64,000 bases of DNA from Acidobacteriota bacterium (GCA_020199995.1 JAIVJM010000012.1:29644-93643); one strand, 5' to 3'. Counted from the stretch's first letter, positions 1-9,027 are shown. A program made the numbers and translations. The notes: generated from the sequence alone by a model not told the origin.

Positions 1-1
1 G

Positions 2-460
2 ATGAGATTCAGTATCTCGAAAAAGGCCGCGGCGCTGGTGGCCGGCTTGGTTTTGATGGCGCTCTCGACCGGCGGCGCTTCGACGGCGCGGCGCGTTCTG
101 CCGAATCCCGTATTAGTGTTCATGGGGCCCGAGTACGTCGAGATCAGCGGCAAGCAGTGGACTCGATACAGGTACGCCGTGGACAACTCGGCGGCCTATC
201 CCAACGAGCTTTTCGCGGCGTCGCCCGACCTCCCGCCCTGCGGAGCGAACACGAAAGCGTCCCGCACATGGGTGGACATCTACGACCAGACGGGGAAGCG
301 GCTCAACGGATTCTGCGCCCTCGGCAACCACGACGGGCTCGGCAAGCTGTGGTTCGCCATGGAGAGGGACGTGATCCCTCCGAGCTGGATTTACATCGAG
401 CTGAATGACCGGAAGACGGCCACCAAGTACAAGTCGAGTCTGGCCGAGACCACGGATTAG
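2..460 (+). CDS. Secreted hypothetical protein
   Basis: A 152-residue ORF whose ATG lies one base inside the window, so a longer 5' end cannot be excluded. The N-terminus has a basic start (MRFSISKK) followed by a hydrophobic stretch to about residue 25, which reads as a Sec signal peptide. The rest is a small globular domain with two cysteines and an 'ALGNHDGLGKLWF' segment; I do not recognise the family. It ends 4 nt before the pyruvyl-transferase-like gene, so the two are probably co-transcribed. No function assigned. Confidence 0.6.
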   Translation: MRFSISKKAAALVAGLVLMALSTGGASTARRVLPNPVLVFMGPEYVEISGKQWTRYRYAVDNSAAYPNELFAASPDLPPCGANTKASRTWVDIYDQTGKRLNGFCALGNHDGLGKLWFAMERDVIPPSWIYIELNDRKTATKYKSSLAETTD

Positions 461-464
461 AAGA

Positions 465-1751
465 ATGATTGCAGAGATGAAACCGCCGGGGCGCTCGTTG
501 CGGCTCGGCATCTTCGGAACTTTCGACGTCGAGAATTACGGCGACCTGCTGTTCCCGCTGCTCGCCGAGGCGGAGCTGTCGCGCAGGCTCGGCCCGCTGA
601 CGCTGCAACGCTTCTCGTATCGCCGCAAGACGCCGCCCGACTGGCCCTACGATGTGACCTCGCTGACCGAACTTCCGGAGATGGCCGGCGGACTCGACGG
701 GGCGATCATCGGCGGCGGGCACGTCATCAGGTTCGACAAGGAGGTCGCCCCCGGCTACGCCCCGCCCGCGCCGACCATCCATCACCCCACGGGCTACTGG
801 CTGACGCCCATCCTCATCGCCCTCCAGCACGGCACGCCGGTCGTCTGGAACGCGCCCGGAGTCCACGGCGACATCCCTGCGTGGGCCGACCCTTTGATGG
901 AGCTGGCCGTGGGCGGGAGCCGCTACGTGTCGGTGCGCGACGAGCCGTCGCGGCGGGCGCTGGCGCGCTTCGCCGGCGCGGCCGAGATCAACGTCGTGCC
1001 CGACGCCGCCTTCGGCGTCGCGCGGTTGATCGAGGCGCGGCGGCCGTCGCCCGAGTTCATCCGCCTGCGCGAAGCCTGCGGACTGACCGACCCATACATC
1101 GTCGTTCAGGCGACCCCGGCGCTGCGCGACTTCGCCCTCTACGCGCGGGAGCATGAGCATCTTTTCCGAAATCACCGCCTGCTGATACTGCCCACCGGCC
1201 CCGTCGCGGGCGACCACAACGCGGCCCTCGGCGACGACCTGCCCGGAAGCGTCTGGCTGCCCGACTGGCCCTCCCCGCTCCTGATGGCGGAGTTGATCGC
1301 GGGGGCGAAGGCCGTGGTCGCCGTGAGCCTGCACCTCTCGATCACGGCGCTCGCCTGCGGCGTGCCGGTCTTCCGTCCGTCACGGAGCTTCGGCGGGAAG
1401 TATGCGATTCTGTCGGGGTTCGAGGGGGTCTTCCCCTTCGACGCAGGGAAAGGCATTGATCCCGGTCGCTTCGACGGCGGGCCGGGGCGCGACAAACCCT
1501 CACCGTCAATGTCCGCGGCGCTCCGACGCCTCGACGTTCACTGGGACAGAATCGCCGCCGTTTTTCTCTCCGCCCGCGAGTCGCGGCCCGCGCTTCAGGC
1601 GCTCAGCCGTTTCTGGCAGACGATGCCGGGCTTGCTGGAGGCGCGCGACGGACAAGTCAATGCCGTCTGCGAAGATGTTGAGCCGACGAGAATGACCTCG
1701 CCGCTCCGGTATCTCGGCTGGCTGCGGCGGTGGGCGAAAGAAGCGAGATGA
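465..1751 (+). CDS. Polysaccharide pyruvyl transferase family protein
   Basis: Predicted 428-residue cytoplasmic enzyme of the polysaccharide pyruvyl transferase fold (CsaB/WcaK-like), a family that adds ketal pyruvate to exopolysaccharide or cell-wall sugars. The N-terminal motif 'GIFGTFDVENYGDLLF' (about residues 14-29) and the late 'SLHLSITALACGVPVF' segment are the family's nucleotide-sugar-type signatures. The ORF opens at 405, but the first 20 residues overlap the upstream gene in a GC-driven frame; the ATG at 465, 4 nt after the preceding stop, is the better start. The stop overlaps the ATG of the following oxygenase (ATGA), which implies translational coupling. Substrate unknown. Confidence 0.75.
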   Translation: MIAEMKPPGRSLRLGIFGTFDVENYGDLLFPLLAEAELSRRLGPLTLQRFSYRRKTPPDWPYDVTSLTELPEMAGGLDGAIIGGGHVIRFDKEVAPGYAPPAPTIHHPTGYWLTPILIALQHGTPVVWNAPGVHGDIPAWADPLMELAVGGSRYVSVRDEPSRRALARFAGAAEINVVPDAAFGVARLIEARRPSPEFIRLREACGLTDPYIVVQATPALRDFALYAREHEHLFRNHRLLILPTGPVAGDHNAALGDDLPGSVWLPDWPSPLLMAELIAGAKAVVAVSLHLSITALACGVPVFRPSRSFGGKYAILSGFEGVFPFDAGKGIDPGRFDGGPGRDKPSPSMSAALRRLDVHWDRIAAVFLSARESRPALQALSRFWQTMPGLLEARDGQVNAVCEDVEPTRMTSPLRYLGWLRRWAKEAR

Positions 1752-2459
1752 TTAACCTGACCCGAATCGAACGCAGCACGCTCTCGACCGAGCCTTACGA
1801 GTGGGCCTTGGTCGGCGGCCTCTTTGCGCCCGAGGACGCGGCGGCGCTCGTCGAGTCTTACCCGCGCGACCATTTCAAGACGGTCAGGGGCTACGATCAG
1901 GAGAAGGGGTACGAATACGAGGCGCGTTCGCTCGTCCCGATGGGCGGCGACGCCGCGTCGCACGTCGCCGATCTCAGTCCGGCATGGCGGGGGCTGGCCG
2001 GCGATCTGCTGCAACGTTTTTCACTACGGCGCGGGCGCGTGGCTCGGCCCGCACGTCGACCTCAAAGAGAAGATCGTCACGCACGTCTTTTATTTCAACG
2101 AACGCTGGGACGAGACGGACGGCGGATGCCTCTCCATCCTGCGCTCGTCTGACATGTCCGAGACGGTCATGAGCGTCGCCCCTATCGTCGGCAACTCCGT
2201 CGTGCTCGTGCGCTCGGAGAACTCCTGGCACGCGGTCTCGCCCGTCGCCGGAGATTGCCGCCGGTTCCGGCTCAGCATGACCGTCACCTTCTACACGCCG
2301 GGGGCGGTCAGCACGATGTGGCCGCCGGGCGACAGGACGCCTCTGCACGACTACGACGCGACGACCGCGCGAGAGCCGACGCGCGCCGTCCTTCCGGCCC
2401 GGTGGGCAAAGTTGTACGCGAGAGTCGCATCTCTTCTGGGCGCGCGGGGCGCGCGTTGA
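1748..2459 (+). pseudogene. 2OG-Fe(II) oxygenase, frameshifted at a T run
   Basis: Two overlapping frames together spell one oxygenase of about 236 residues. The first frame starts at the ATG overlapping the previous stop and runs through 'LAGDLLQRF'. The second frame carries the double-stranded beta-helix core: the iron-binding H-x-D in 'GPHVDL', the distal His in 'NSWHAVSPV' and the 2-oxoglutarate Arg region 'RRFRLSMTVTF'. Removing one T from the five-T run at 2017-2021 joins them as 'LLQRFHYGAG'. The remaining sequence is intact with all ligands, so a sequencing error or a very recent shift is as likely as true loss. Probably a prolyl-hydroxylase-like enzyme; substrate unknown. Confidence 0.7.
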
Positions 2460-2486
2460 AAGTCGGAGGGTGGATTTGAGGGAAAC

Positions 2487-3038
2487 ATGGACACAGAACT
2501 GACGAGGGCGGAGACGAAACGTGAGGCCGTGCGGCGCGAGCACTCGCACGCCGAGATCGAGCGCAGCCTCGAACAACTGAGCCGCTGGATGGACGGGGTG
2601 TTCCGTGTCCCCGGCACGGGATGGCGCTTCGGGCTCGACGCGCTGGTCGGGCTCGTCCCCGGCGTCGGCGACCTCGCGACGACAGCCGTCTCGCTCTACA
2701 TCCTCGCCTCGGGTGTGCGCTACCGCGTGCCGAAAGTCACGCTCCTGCGGATGGGCATGAACGTCGCCGTGGACTACCTGCTCGGTGCAGTCCCCATCAT
2801 CGGAGACCTCTTCGACGCCTTCTGGAAGTCGAACCAGAAGAACGTCGAACTGTTGCGCAAGCGCGCCACCGTCCAGCCCGGCGACGAGGCCAGAGGGCGC
2901 GCGAGCGACTGGCTCTTCCTCGGCCTCATCGTGCTCGTGCTGCTCGCGCTGCTCGTCGGCTCACTCGCCGTCGCCGTCTGGCTCCTGAGTCTCCTCTTCG
3001 GCGGCGGCGTCCCTTCGCCCTTCGGGGTGTTCCGGTAA
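2487..3038 (+). CDS. DUF4112 domain membrane protein
   Basis: 183 residues. After a basic N-terminal helix comes the DUF4112 pattern, with 'VPGTGWRFGLDALVGLVPGVGD' near residues 41-62 and the repeated 'LLGAVPIIGDLFDAFWKSN' near 100-118; the C-terminus holds a strong transmembrane segment (about 147-172). Function of the family is unknown; the two PGVGD/PIIGD loops suggest a membrane-associated duplicated motif. It is last in the leftmost + strand run and is followed by a bidirectional terminator. Confidence 0.75.
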   Translation: MDTELTRAETKREAVRREHSHAEIERSLEQLSRWMDGVFRVPGTGWRFGLDALVGLVPGVGDLATTAVSLYILASGVRYRVPKVTLLRMGMNVAVDYLLGAVPIIGDLFDAFWKSNQKNVELLRKRATVQPGDEARGRASDWLFLGLIVLVLLALLVGSLAVAVWLLSLLFGGGVPSPFGVFR

Positions 3039-3066
3039 ACCGACCGACCATTGAAGCCCGACCGCT

Positions 3067-3116
3067 GAAAAAGAAAATGCCCCCGCGTGAGAGTCGCGGC
3101 GGCATTTTCTCTTTGT
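3067..3116. terminator. Bidirectional hairpin terminator
   Basis: A stem of about 17 bp, 'AAAATGCCCCCGCG' pairing with 'CGCGGCGGCATTTT' with one mismatch and a 7-nt loop, is flanked by A-rich and T-rich ends. It sits between the convergent DUF4112 and SDR genes, as expected for a shared terminator. Confidence 0.8.
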
Positions 3117-3135
3117 GGCGCTGGCTTTTTACAAG

Positions 3136-3165
3136 TCTCCAGCCTCTAGCCTCCAGTCTCCAGTT
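3136..3165. repeat. Heptamer array H1 (CTCCAGT class), single arm
   Basis: Four tandem copies of a 7-nt unit (CTCCAGC/CTCTAGC/CTCCAGT/CTCCAGT). The array overlaps the end of the SDR gene: its last residues 'LETGG' and TAG stop are written in repeat sequence. No opposing arm is obvious here. Confidence 0.75.
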
Positions 3166-4228
3166 TCGGATGACGTTCGACGAAGTCGAGGATGGCCGGG
3201 ACGTATTCGCCGAAGCGCGGGCAGCGGACGGCGTGCGGCAAGAGCAGCGCGTCGGCGCGCGCGGTGTCATAGGTCTGGTTGATGAAGAAATAGGGGACGC
3301 CGACGCGGGGCAGGCCCGTGAGCATCGTTGAGAAAGGGAGATTGAGCGAGGTATGGACGAGCGGCATGGGCACGGTCAGGCGCGAGCCGCGTCCGGCGAG
3401 GTTCTGCGCGAGCACGTCGAAGAGGGCGTGCGTGGTGAGCGGCTCGGGGTCGGCCAGTTGGACGGTCGCGCCCGTCGAGCGGTCGTCCGCGGCGAGCGCC
3501 GCCAGAGCCTCGACGACGAAGTCCACGGGGACGACGTTGAGACGCACCTTCCGGTTGCCGATGTTGGCGAGCGACAGCAGGTTGGGCTGCATACGCAGGT
3601 AGTTGATGAGGTAATAGACGCCGTCGTACTTCGCCGTCTCGCCCGTCCGCGAGTCGCCGCACACCACCGCCGGTCGGTGGATCGTCACGGGAAGCTCCCG
3701 CTTCAGCGCCTCGACCTCAAGCTCGGCCAGATACTTCGTCTCCTCGTAGAAGTTGCGGAAGCCCGCCTCGTGCCGCAGCTCGCCCTCTGAGATCAACCCG
3801 TCGCGCAGGCCCGCGACATAGCAGGTCGAGACGTAGTGGTAGCGGCGGAGAGCCGGGAGCTGGCGCGCGAAGTCGTTGACGCGGCGCGTGCCCTCGACGT
3901 TGACGCTCATCGCGAGGCCGCGCTCGACGCCGAGGTCATAGACGGCGGCGAGGTGAAAGAGCATGGTCGCCTCCCGTCGCGCGAGGTCGAGGTCGGCTGA
4001 CGAGAGTCCGAGATCGGGCCGTGTGATGTCGCCTTCGAGGAGGCGAAAGTTTTCGGCGGGCGCGCCGGTCTGTTCCGCGACGCGTGACACTTCAGTGCGG
4101 GCGCGCGCGAGGAACGCGGGCTGCACGAGCAGCAGGAAGCGCGCACCCTCGCGCGCCAGACGCTCGACCAGCCGCCCGGCGATGAAGCCGGGAAAGCCGG
4201 TCAGGAAAATCGTTTCGTCCAGTGACAT
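3146..4228 (-). CDS. Extended SDR, thioester-reductase-like NAD(P)-dependent oxidoreductase
   Basis: 360 residues using the ATG at 4228, which has GAAGG four bases upstream; the longer ORF to 4300 has no family support. The Rossmann nucleotide motif is 'TGFPGFIAG' near the N-terminus, the catalytic Ser lies in 'HYVSTCYVAG' and the YxxxK pair in 'YEETK'. These features and the 'FHLAAVYDLG' segment match the NAD_binding_4 (male-sterility/thioester reductase) branch of extended SDRs, which reduce acyl thioesters or act on lipid-linked substrates. Its extreme C-terminus is encoded by heptamer array H1. Substrate unknown. Confidence 0.75.
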   Translation of the reverse strand: MSLDETIFLTGFPGFIAGRLVERLAREGARFLLLVQPAFLARARTEVSRVAEQTGAPAENFRLLEGDITRPDLGLSSADLDLARREATMLFHLAAVYDLGVERGLAMSVNVEGTRRVNDFARQLPALRRYHYVSTCYVAGLRDGLISEGELRHEAGFRNFYEETKYLAELEVEALKRELPVTIHRPAVVCGDSRTGETAKYDGVYYLINYLRMQPNLLSLANIGNRKVRLNVVPVDFVVEALAALAADDRSTGATVQLADPEPLTTHALFDVLAQNLAGRGSRLTVPMPLVHTSLNLPFSTMLTGLPRVGVPYFFINQTYDTARADALLLPHAVRCPRFGEYVPAILDFVERHPKLETGG

Positions 4229-4280
4229 AAAACCTTCGCCGCGCGCCCAAGCATTACACGTTGAGCTGCCGCGCGAATCT

Positions 4281-5810
4281 TCACGCGTCCGAATCTCCAA
4301 ACATCAACTCGACGAGCGTGCGGACGCCCCAGCCGGTCGCACCCTGCGGGGCGTGCGGCTGCGGGTCCGTGTGCCACGAGGGGCCGGCCATGTCGAGGTG
4401 GACCCATGGCGTATCGCCCGCGAACTTGCTCAGAAGGAGCGCCGCCGAGGTGGCGTCGGGACGCCCGCCATAGTTCTTGAAGTCGGCGATGGGGCTCTCG
4501 ATTCTCTTCTTGTAGTCGTCGCTGACGGGCATCCGCCAGACCGGCTCGCCCGCGCGCGCGGCGGCTGACTCGACGGCGGCGGCCCACGCATCGTCGTTGG
4601 CGAAGAGGCCCGCGCGGTGGTCGCCGAGCGCGACGATGATCGAGCCGGTGAGCGTCGCGAGATCAACGATGCGCGACGCGCCGAGTCGGCGAGCGTAGGC
4701 GATGCCGTCGGCGAGCACGACGCGGCCTTCGGCATCGGTGTCAACGACTTCGAGCGTGAAGCCCGCGAAGGTGCGGACGATGTCGCCGGGCTTGATGGCC
4801 TTCTCCGAGGGCATGTTCTCGGCGGCGGGGACGATGGCCGCGAGGCGTCGGCGCGGGCGGAGCTGCGCGGCGGCTCGCAGCGCGCCGAGGACAGCCGCGC
4901 CCCCGGCCATGTCGGACTTCATCTCGTACATGTCGAGCCCGTGCTTGATGGAGATGCCGCCCGTGTCGAACGTGATGCCCTTGCCGACGAAGGCCCACAG
5001 CTCATCCTCCGGCGAAGACCCAACGGGTTCGTAGCGCAAGACGATCAGCGCGGGCTCTTCGTCCGAGCCCTGCCCAATGCCTGCGAGGCCGCCCAAGCCG
5101 AGCGCACGAATCTCTCCGGCATCGAGCGATTCGACTGTCAGGCCGAACTCTTCGGCCATCTCTGCGGCGCGGCGCGCGAACTCGCGCGGGGGCAGAGACG
5201 CGCCCGGCTCGTCAGCCAGCCTGCGTGCCCAGTTCGCCGACTCGGCGACGACGCGCGCGCGTTCGAGCTCCAATCCCAGTTCGTCCCCACCGCGACTTGT
5301 GACGACGTTCAGGCGTTCGAGCGTCTCTTTCCCTTCGTCGCCCGTTTGATAGAAATCGTTTTCGTAGAGTCCGAGGTGCGCGCCCTCGGCGAGCGCCCGA
5401 ACCATGCCCGGCGCGACCGGCAAGCCCTCTGAGGGCACGACGAAGTGAAGCGCGCTGACGTGGCCGTCGCGCGCCTCCCGCACACACATCCCGGCGGCGC
5501 GCCGGAGCGCGTCGGCGTCGAAATCCGCGTGCGCGCCGAGGCCCATCAGGAGGAGCCGCCGCGCAACGCCGCTCGTCTCGCCTTCCTCCCCGGCGGCGAC
5601 GCGGAGGAGCAACGAGGTATCTTCTTCGCCTTTAAACTCGCCGCCGCGGACGAGTTGTTCGCACGCATGGAGCAGGCTTGCCGTCAGAATTTCCGCGCCG
5701 GGCAGGTGCGGCTCGTCCGCGAAGACCCCGACGGCGACCGCTTCGGCGGATGATGTTTCGGGAGGGAGGGCGCGGCTCAGTTCGACGGTCAGACGGTTCG
5801 GCTTGTTCAT
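4281..5810 (-). CDS. pepA: Leucyl aminopeptidase (M17)
   Basis: 509 residues, the usual length for cytosolic M17 leucine aminopeptidase, a hexameric two-metal exopeptidase. The C-terminal catalytic domain shows 'GKGITFDTGGISIK', 'MKSDMAGGAAVLGA' and the family signature 'VDTDAEGRVVLAD' (usual form NTDAEGRL), which together give the metal ligands, the catalytic Lys and the catalytic Arg. The N-terminal domain is the variable macro-like domain. It is transcribed away from the 5'-nucleotidase gene and lies 52 bp upstream of the SDR on the same strand. Confidence 0.93.
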   Translation of the reverse strand: MNKPNRLTVELSRALPPETSSAEAVAVGVFADEPHLPGAEILTASLLHACEQLVRGGEFKGEEDTSLLLRVAAGEEGETSGVARRLLLMGLGAHADFDADALRRAAGMCVREARDGHVSALHFVVPSEGLPVAPGMVRALAEGAHLGLYENDFYQTGDEGKETLERLNVVTSRGGDELGLELERARVVAESANWARRLADEPGASLPPREFARRAAEMAEEFGLTVESLDAGEIRALGLGGLAGIGQGSDEEPALIVLRYEPVGSSPEDELWAFVGKGITFDTGGISIKHGLDMYEMKSDMAGGAAVLGALRAAAQLRPRRRLAAIVPAAENMPSEKAIKPGDIVRTFAGFTLEVVDTDAEGRVVLADGIAYARRLGASRIVDLATLTGSIIVALGDHRAGLFANDDAWAAAVESAAARAGEPVWRMPVSDDYKKRIESPIADFKNYGGRPDATSAALLLSKFAGDTPWVHLDMAGPSWHTDPQPHAPQGATGWGVRTLVELMFGDSDA

Positions 5811-5871
5811 CGTTGGCGTGTAACTTTCGGCGGCTTTAATTCGGGGGCGTAACTTTCGTGGACGGCTTCGT

Positions 5872-5901
5872 TTGGTGCGTTTTACGAACGGCGAGTATAA
5901 T
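5872..5901 (+). promoter_or_regulatory. Possible sigma-70 promoter for the 5'-nucleotidase gene
   Basis: TTGGTG, 18 nt, then a perfect TATAAT, in the 236-bp gap between divergent pepA and the nucleotidase gene. The opposite strand of the same site reads TTATACT and could serve pepA. It would leave a leader of about 140 nt. Confidence 0.35.
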
Positions 5902-6046
5902 TCAACTCACGCGTTTGGCCTAACTTCGCCGCGGTCGGCAAAGGGGGGCCGGCGGCTCCCGCTTTGACAACCCGCGCAGCCTTTCCCGATAGGCTTTTCG
6001 GCGACCGATGACCACCAGACTTTTTCCTTTGAAGGGGTTTTCTTTG

Positions 6047-7624
6047 ATGCCATTCTTTCGTCCGTTCGCGCGGCGCACGGCGCTCGCGCTGGTGCTCGCG
6101 CTCTCGACTTCGCTCGCCGCCGCGGCGCAGACCGCGTCCGAGTGCAACGTCCGCGTCACGCTCCTGCAGGTCAACGACGTCTACCAGTTCATCCCCGTCG
6201 AGCGCGGCACGGAGGGCGGCCTCGCGCGCGTCTCGACGCTCCGCAAGCAGATCATGAAGGAGTCGCCCAACACGCTCTTCCTGATGGCGGGCGACACCAT
6301 CTCGCCCTCGGTCGAGTCCATCACCTACAAGGGCGCGCAGATGATTGACGCGTGGAACACAATCGGGCTCGACTACGCGACCTTCGGCAACCACGAGTTC
6401 GACTTCGGCCCCGACGTTTTGCGCCAGCGCATCGCGGAGTCGAAATTCCGCTGGCTCGGCGCGAACGTCGTGGACGCGAAGACGGGCAAGATTTTCGCCG
6501 ACACGCCCGCTTTCGAGATACGCGAGATCGGCGGCGTCAAGGTCGGGCTCTTCGGCATCACGCTGCCCGAGACGAAGACCACTTCGAGCCCCGGCCCCGA
6601 GGTCGAGTTTCGCGGCGCGTGCGAGACGGCGCGGCAGCTCATCCCGCAAATCCGCGCGGCGGGCGCGCATGCCATCGTCGCGCTCACGCATCTCTCGCTC
6701 GCCGAGGACAAGCAGCTCGCGCGCTGCGCCGAAGGCATTGACATCATCATCGGCGGGCACGAACACACCCTGCTCCAGTCCTCTTCCGGCGGCGTGCCCA
6801 TCTTCAAGATGACGGCGGACGCGCGCGAGATGGGCCGCATTGACCTCAACATCAACCCGAAGACCGGCGAGGTCGAGAGCATTGACTGGAGGATTATCCC
6901 CGTCAACGCCTCAACGCCCGACGACCCGCAGTTCGCCGCCGTGATGACGAAGTACGCCTCGCGGCTTAAGGAGCTGGCCGCGCTCGTCGGCCACACGGAC
7001 GTGACGCTCGACGTGCGCAGCGCCGCGAACCGCACCGAAGAGACGAACGTCGCGGACTTCGTCGCCGATGCTTTCCGCAAGGCCGCGGGTACGGACGTGG
7101 CGCTCGTCAACGGCGGAAGTTTACGCGCCGACACGATCATCAGCGCGGGCGAGATCAGCTTACGCGACGTGCTCTCGATTCTCCCCTTCACAAACGAGCT
7201 GGCGAAAATCGAGGTGACGGGCGCGACGCTGCTCCAGGCGCTCGAACACGGCGTCAGCCGCAGCGGCCCCGGCGCGGAACCCGGACGCTTCCCGCAGGTC
7301 TCCGGCCTTCGCTTCTCCTTCGATACGACGCTCCTGCCCGGCGTGCGCGTCAAAGAGGTATCGGTGAATGGTCAGCCGCTCGACCCGAAGAAGACTTACA
7401 CGCTCGTCACCAGCAAGTACGTCGCGGAAGGCGGCGACCAGTACGCGATGTTCAAGGGCGTGCGCCGGCTCCCCATGGACAAGCTCATTGACTCTGAGGT
7501 CTTGCGCAAGGCGATTGCCTCCGCCAAGTCAATCGCGCCGCGCACGGACGGGCGCGTCCGCCGCCTCGACACGCCCGCCGCCGAGCAGCCCTGCAAGGCG
7601 GCGACAGCGTCGCCGTCCAAGTGA
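6047..7624 (+). CDS. Secreted 5'-nucleotidase / 2',3'-cyclic phosphodiesterase family
   Basis: About 525 residues. The N-terminal calcineurin-like metallophosphatase domain shows 'LLQVNDVYQF', 'MAGDTISPS', 'TFGNHEFDFG' and 'GGHEH', the dimetal ligands of the UshA/YfkN family. The C-terminal domain has 'NVADFVADAFRKAAGTDVALVNGGSLR' (here only its start is diagnostic) and 'SKYVAEGGDQYAMF', the substrate-binding half. A signal peptide ends in 'AAAAQ', so it acts in the periplasm, salvaging nucleotides. The ATG at 6047 is preferred because GAAGGGG lies 9 nt upstream; the ATG at 6008 lacks that. Its stop overlaps the GTG of the next gene. Confidence 0.88.
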   Translation: MPFFRPFARRTALALVLALSTSLAAAAQTASECNVRVTLLQVNDVYQFIPVERGTEGGLARVSTLRKQIMKESPNTLFLMAGDTISPSVESITYKGAQMIDAWNTIGLDYATFGNHEFDFGPDVLRQRIAESKFRWLGANVVDAKTGKIFADTPAFEIREIGGVKVGLFGITLPETKTTSSPGPEVEFRGACETARQLIPQIRAAGAHAIVALTHLSLAEDKQLARCAEGIDIIIGGHEHTLLQSSSGGVPIFKMTADAREMGRIDLNINPKTGEVESIDWRIIPVNASTPDDPQFAAVMTKYASRLKELAALVGHTDVTLDVRSAANRTEETNVADFVADAFRKAAGTDVALVNGGSLRADTIISAGEISLRDVLSILPFTNELAKIEVTGATLLQALEHGVSRSGPGAEPGRFPQVSGLRFSFDTTLLPGVRVKEVSVNGQPLDPKKTYTLVTSKYVAEGGDQYAMFKGVRRLPMDKLIDSEVLRKAIASAKSIAPRTDGRVRRLDTPAAEQPCKAATASPSK

Positions 7625-8130
7625 GTTTTATGTTCGACGAAAGCGACTTCCCTTCCGAAGCGAGGCTGAGGGCCGTGGGGCTCTTCGAGCGCGCGTACCG
7701 GGCGCAGCAGGCGAAGGACTATCCGGAGGCGGTCGAGCTCTACCGGCGCTCAATCGAGACCTATCCGACCGCCGAGGCGCACACCTTTCTCGGCTGGGTC
7801 TACAGCTTCGAGGAGCGCTACGACGAGGCGATAGACGAGTGCCTGAAGGCCATCAACGTTGACCCCGGCTTCGGCAACCCTTACAACGACATCGGCAGCT
7901 ACCTCCTCGCGCGCGGCGACATCTGGACGTGCGTCCGCTGGTTCAAGCGCGCGATGCTGGCCCCGCGCTACGAGGCCCGCGCCTACCCGCACTTCAATCT
8001 GGGCCGCGTCTACGAGCAGCGCCGCCGACCCCTCGAAGCCGCACGCCAGTACGGCCTCGCCCTCGACGAGCAGCCCGGCTTCGGCGAGGCCGCACGAGCC
8101 CTGCGCCGCGTGCAGGCGCGTCTGAGCTGA
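7621..8130 (+). CDS. TPR repeat protein
   Basis: 169 residues, almost entirely tetratricopeptide helices: 'AYRAQQAKDYPEAVELYRRS', 'EAHTFLGWVYSFEERYDEAI' and 'GNPYNDIGSYLLARGD' are successive repeats, followed by one more near the end. No signal peptide, so probably a cytosolic scaffold. The GTG at 7621 overlaps the upstream stop (GTGA); an ATG at 7630 is an alternative. No partner can be named. Confidence 0.8.
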   Translation: MSFMFDESDFPSEARLRAVGLFERAYRAQQAKDYPEAVELYRRSIETYPTAEAHTFLGWVYSFEERYDEAIDECLKAINVDPGFGNPYNDIGSYLLARGDIWTCVRWFKRAMLAPRYEARAYPHFNLGRVYEQRRRPLEAARQYGLALDEQPGFGEAARALRRVQARLS

Positions 8131-8190
8131 AGGTCACAGCCCCGGGGGCCGTGGCGGAGACCGGCAAATCCCCGTCCGCTTTCATAACGG

Positions 8191-8844
8191 ATGTCCTGGC
8201 CCGGAGATTATTTCGTGTCATCGAGCGTCGAGCCGTGGCGGATGGACGAGCTGTGGGCCGAGGGCTGGAGGCACTTCGGGGTGCTCTTCTTCCGCGACCG
8301 CAAAACTTCTTACGGCGGGCGGCGCTGCTCCGTGATGCCGCTGCGCGTCGAACTCGAACGGTTCACGCCCTCGCGCAGCCAGAGGCGCGTCCTCGCGAGA
8401 AACAGCGACGCGGAAATCCGCATCGGCGAGACCTTCATTGACCGGGAGAAGCGAGACCTCTTCGAGCGGCATAAGAGGCGCTTCCATGAGGCCGTCCCCG
8501 ACTCGCTCTACGACTTCCTCTCGCACGCGCCCGCGTCCGTGCCCTGCCGCAATGTGGAGATTTGCGTCTCCCTCGGAGGCAGGCTCGCCGCCGCGAGCTT
8601 CCTCGACGTGGGCGAGTCCGCGACCTCAGCCGTCTACGCGATGTTCGACCCCGAAGAGTCGAAGCGGAGCCTCGGTATTTTCACGATGCTCGTCGCCATC
8701 CGTTACTCGCTCATTCTGGGCTGTCGTCACTACTACCCCGGCTACGCCTGCCGCGAGCCCTCGATCTACGACTACAAGAAGAACTTCGCCGGCGTCGAAT
8801 ACTTCGACTGGCGCGGAGTCTGGGGGCCGCTCGACGCAGCGTGA
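8191..8844 (+). CDS. Arginyl/leucyl-tRNA--protein transferase-like (ATE/Bpt family)
   Basis: 217 residues. The segments 'EGWRHFGVLFFRD', 'PLRVELERFTPSRSQRRVL' and the C-terminal 'YYPGYACREPSIYDYKKNF' match the bacterial aspartate/glutamate leucyltransferase and eukaryotic Ate1 families, which put an amino acid from tRNA on N-terminal residues of proteins destined for Clp degradation. The usual N-terminal Cys cluster (C-x-Y-L and C..C) is absent and the protein is slightly short, so it may be an atypical or diverged member. A clpC gene, but no clpS, is in this window. Confidence 0.7.
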   Translation: MSWPGDYFVSSSVEPWRMDELWAEGWRHFGVLFFRDRKTSYGGRRCSVMPLRVELERFTPSRSQRRVLARNSDAEIRIGETFIDREKRDLFERHKRRFHEAVPDSLYDFLSHAPASVPCRNVEICVSLGGRLAAASFLDVGESATSAVYAMFDPEESKRSLGIFTMLVAIRYSLILGCRHYYPGYACREPSIYDYKKNFAGVEYFDWRGVWGPLDAA

Positions 8845-8862
8845 GGCGTCGAACTGCTCTTT

Positions 8863-9027
8863 GATACCGAATTGCGAAACAAAATAAGGTTGTGAGGTGG
8901 AGAAGAAGAGGCGGGGGCAAGCCCCCTTCCCGACTGCGCTATCTGAACTTGAGCGATTCAAGTTTAAGCCGCGCAGTCGGGAAGGGGGCTTGCCCCCGCT
9001 CCTTACGTTTATCCCGCAAGCTGGTAT
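8863..9027. repeat. MITE-like dispersed inverted repeat, copy 1
   Basis: A 165-bp non-coding element. Its left end 'GATACCGAATTGCGAAAC' plus AAAATAAGG is 23/27 identical to the left end of the element at 41455. The right end (CCTTAcgTTT...GCAAGctGGTAT) is a degraded inverted copy. Inside are perfect 29-bp inverted arms at 8911-8939 and 8971-8999, beginning GCGGGGGCAAGCCCCC, around a 31-nt loop. No transposase is encoded, so this looks like a non-autonomous element that could also stop transcription. Confidence 0.6.
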
